From the NCBI RefSeq assembly GCF_001679785.1, contig NZ_CP016286.1:1426001-1490000 (forward strand): DNA of 64,000 nt, written 5' to 3'. The position numbers were made by a program, and so were the translations under genes. Source of the DNA: Rhizobium leguminosarum. GTDB taxonomy: Bacteria > Pseudomonadota > Alphaproteobacteria > Rhizobiales > Rhizobiaceae. Below are positions 63,867-64,000 of this stretch, in pieces. The notes beneath the pieces were generated by a model. The model had not been told where the DNA came from, did no database searches, and saw nothing but the letters and a program-made list of their open reading frames with translations. How positions within the stretch are numbered: position 1 is the first letter of the stretch; each line of letters begins with the position of its first letter.

Positions 63867-64000
63867 ATGACACGAGCCGGCACCCCGACCGTTGCGGAAC
63901 TGATGGCGCTTCTGGCGGCGAATGCTGCCGAGAACGTCGCGCTGCGGGCTGAGAGAGACGCCCTTGAGCAGCGTGTCTTCAAGCTCGAGGAAGAACTGGC
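63867..64000 (+). CDS. tnpC: IS66 transposase TnpC, N-terminal start only
   Basis: From ATG 63867 the frame reads MTRAGTPTVAELMALLAAN and a coiled-coil ERDALEQRVFKLEEEL, the usual N-terminus of IS66 TnpC. The rest lies outside the window. Confidence 0.85.
   Translation, partial: MTRAGTPTVAELMALLAANAAENVALRAERDALEQRVFKLEEEL

Larger units (their letters stand above)
62969..64000. mobile_element. IS66-family element, left part
   Basis: The left end GTAAGCGCACAA at 62969 is the usual IS66 terminus. Three genes follow in the canonical order (tnpA, tnpB, tnpC), and the element runs off the window. It interrupts the gene at 62528-62968. Confidence 0.85.

Overview
The window looks like a fast-growing rhizobial genome, most likely Rhizobium of the etli/leguminosarum/phaseoli group. 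The evidence is the order gyrA-coaD-ppi-ppi-queA-tgt, the high GC content with strong third-position GC bias, and copies of short palindromic intergenic elements that I associate with Rhizobium. The first ~30 kb reads as chromosomal backbone. The part after ~30 kb is increasingly accessory.

Layout. 0-10 kb: 3' part of gyrA, two tiny membrane-protein genes, coaD, two cyclophilins, the queuosine genes queA-tgt, a DUF4864 protein, a KAS II-like synthase, and an HxlR regulator with a large dyad over its start. A small membrane-protein gene beside it is split by an intergenic repeat. 10-30 kb: a large RTX-tailed glycosidase-like protein; an operon of a GpdQ-like phosphodiesterase with a Ugp-type ABC importer and a convergent LacI regulator; an M16 protease; a MarR-GNAT pair; an MFS carrier; a ureohydrolase with an altered metal motif; a winged-helix/TPR regulator; a DUF937 protein; and a small secreted protein.

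30-38.7 kb is a copper/metal-stress island. Leftward it encodes cytochrome b561, a Cys-rich exported protein, a lipoprotein, an outer-membrane efflux protein, a CopA-like multicopper oxidase, a cupredoxin, a CusF-like protein and a DUF411 protein. Rightward it encodes a second Cys-rich exported protein, a DUF305 protein, a 16-cysteine four-helix-type copper-binding protein and a cytochrome c'. It is bracketed by an intact peroxiredoxin gene and a decayed copy of that gene's last ~170 bp in the same orientation, so the island sits between direct repeats.

38.7-50.3 kb: a very large zinc-ribbon/cyclase/ATPase/TPR protein, a ParDE-type toxin-antitoxin pair, an orphan and divergent acetolactate-synthase-like gene preceded by a classical attenuation leader (an 18-residue peptide rich in Val/Leu/Ile, then a terminator), and a LacI-regulated ribose-type sugar ABC operon.

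50.3-64 kb is mobile and defence DNA. It holds an internally deleted and a complete copy of one IS, a truncated AlkB-like gene, a second IS with repeated TGAGGCAAT-type ends, then a HTH gene with an AAA ATPase and a subtilisin-like protease that match the IetAS architecture (incompatibility/anti-phage). Convergent with these is a CHAT (caspase-like) protease gene whose upstream operon partner has been cut by an IS66-family element that runs off the window. The IetAS + CHAT neighbourhood is the best candidate for an under-described system here.
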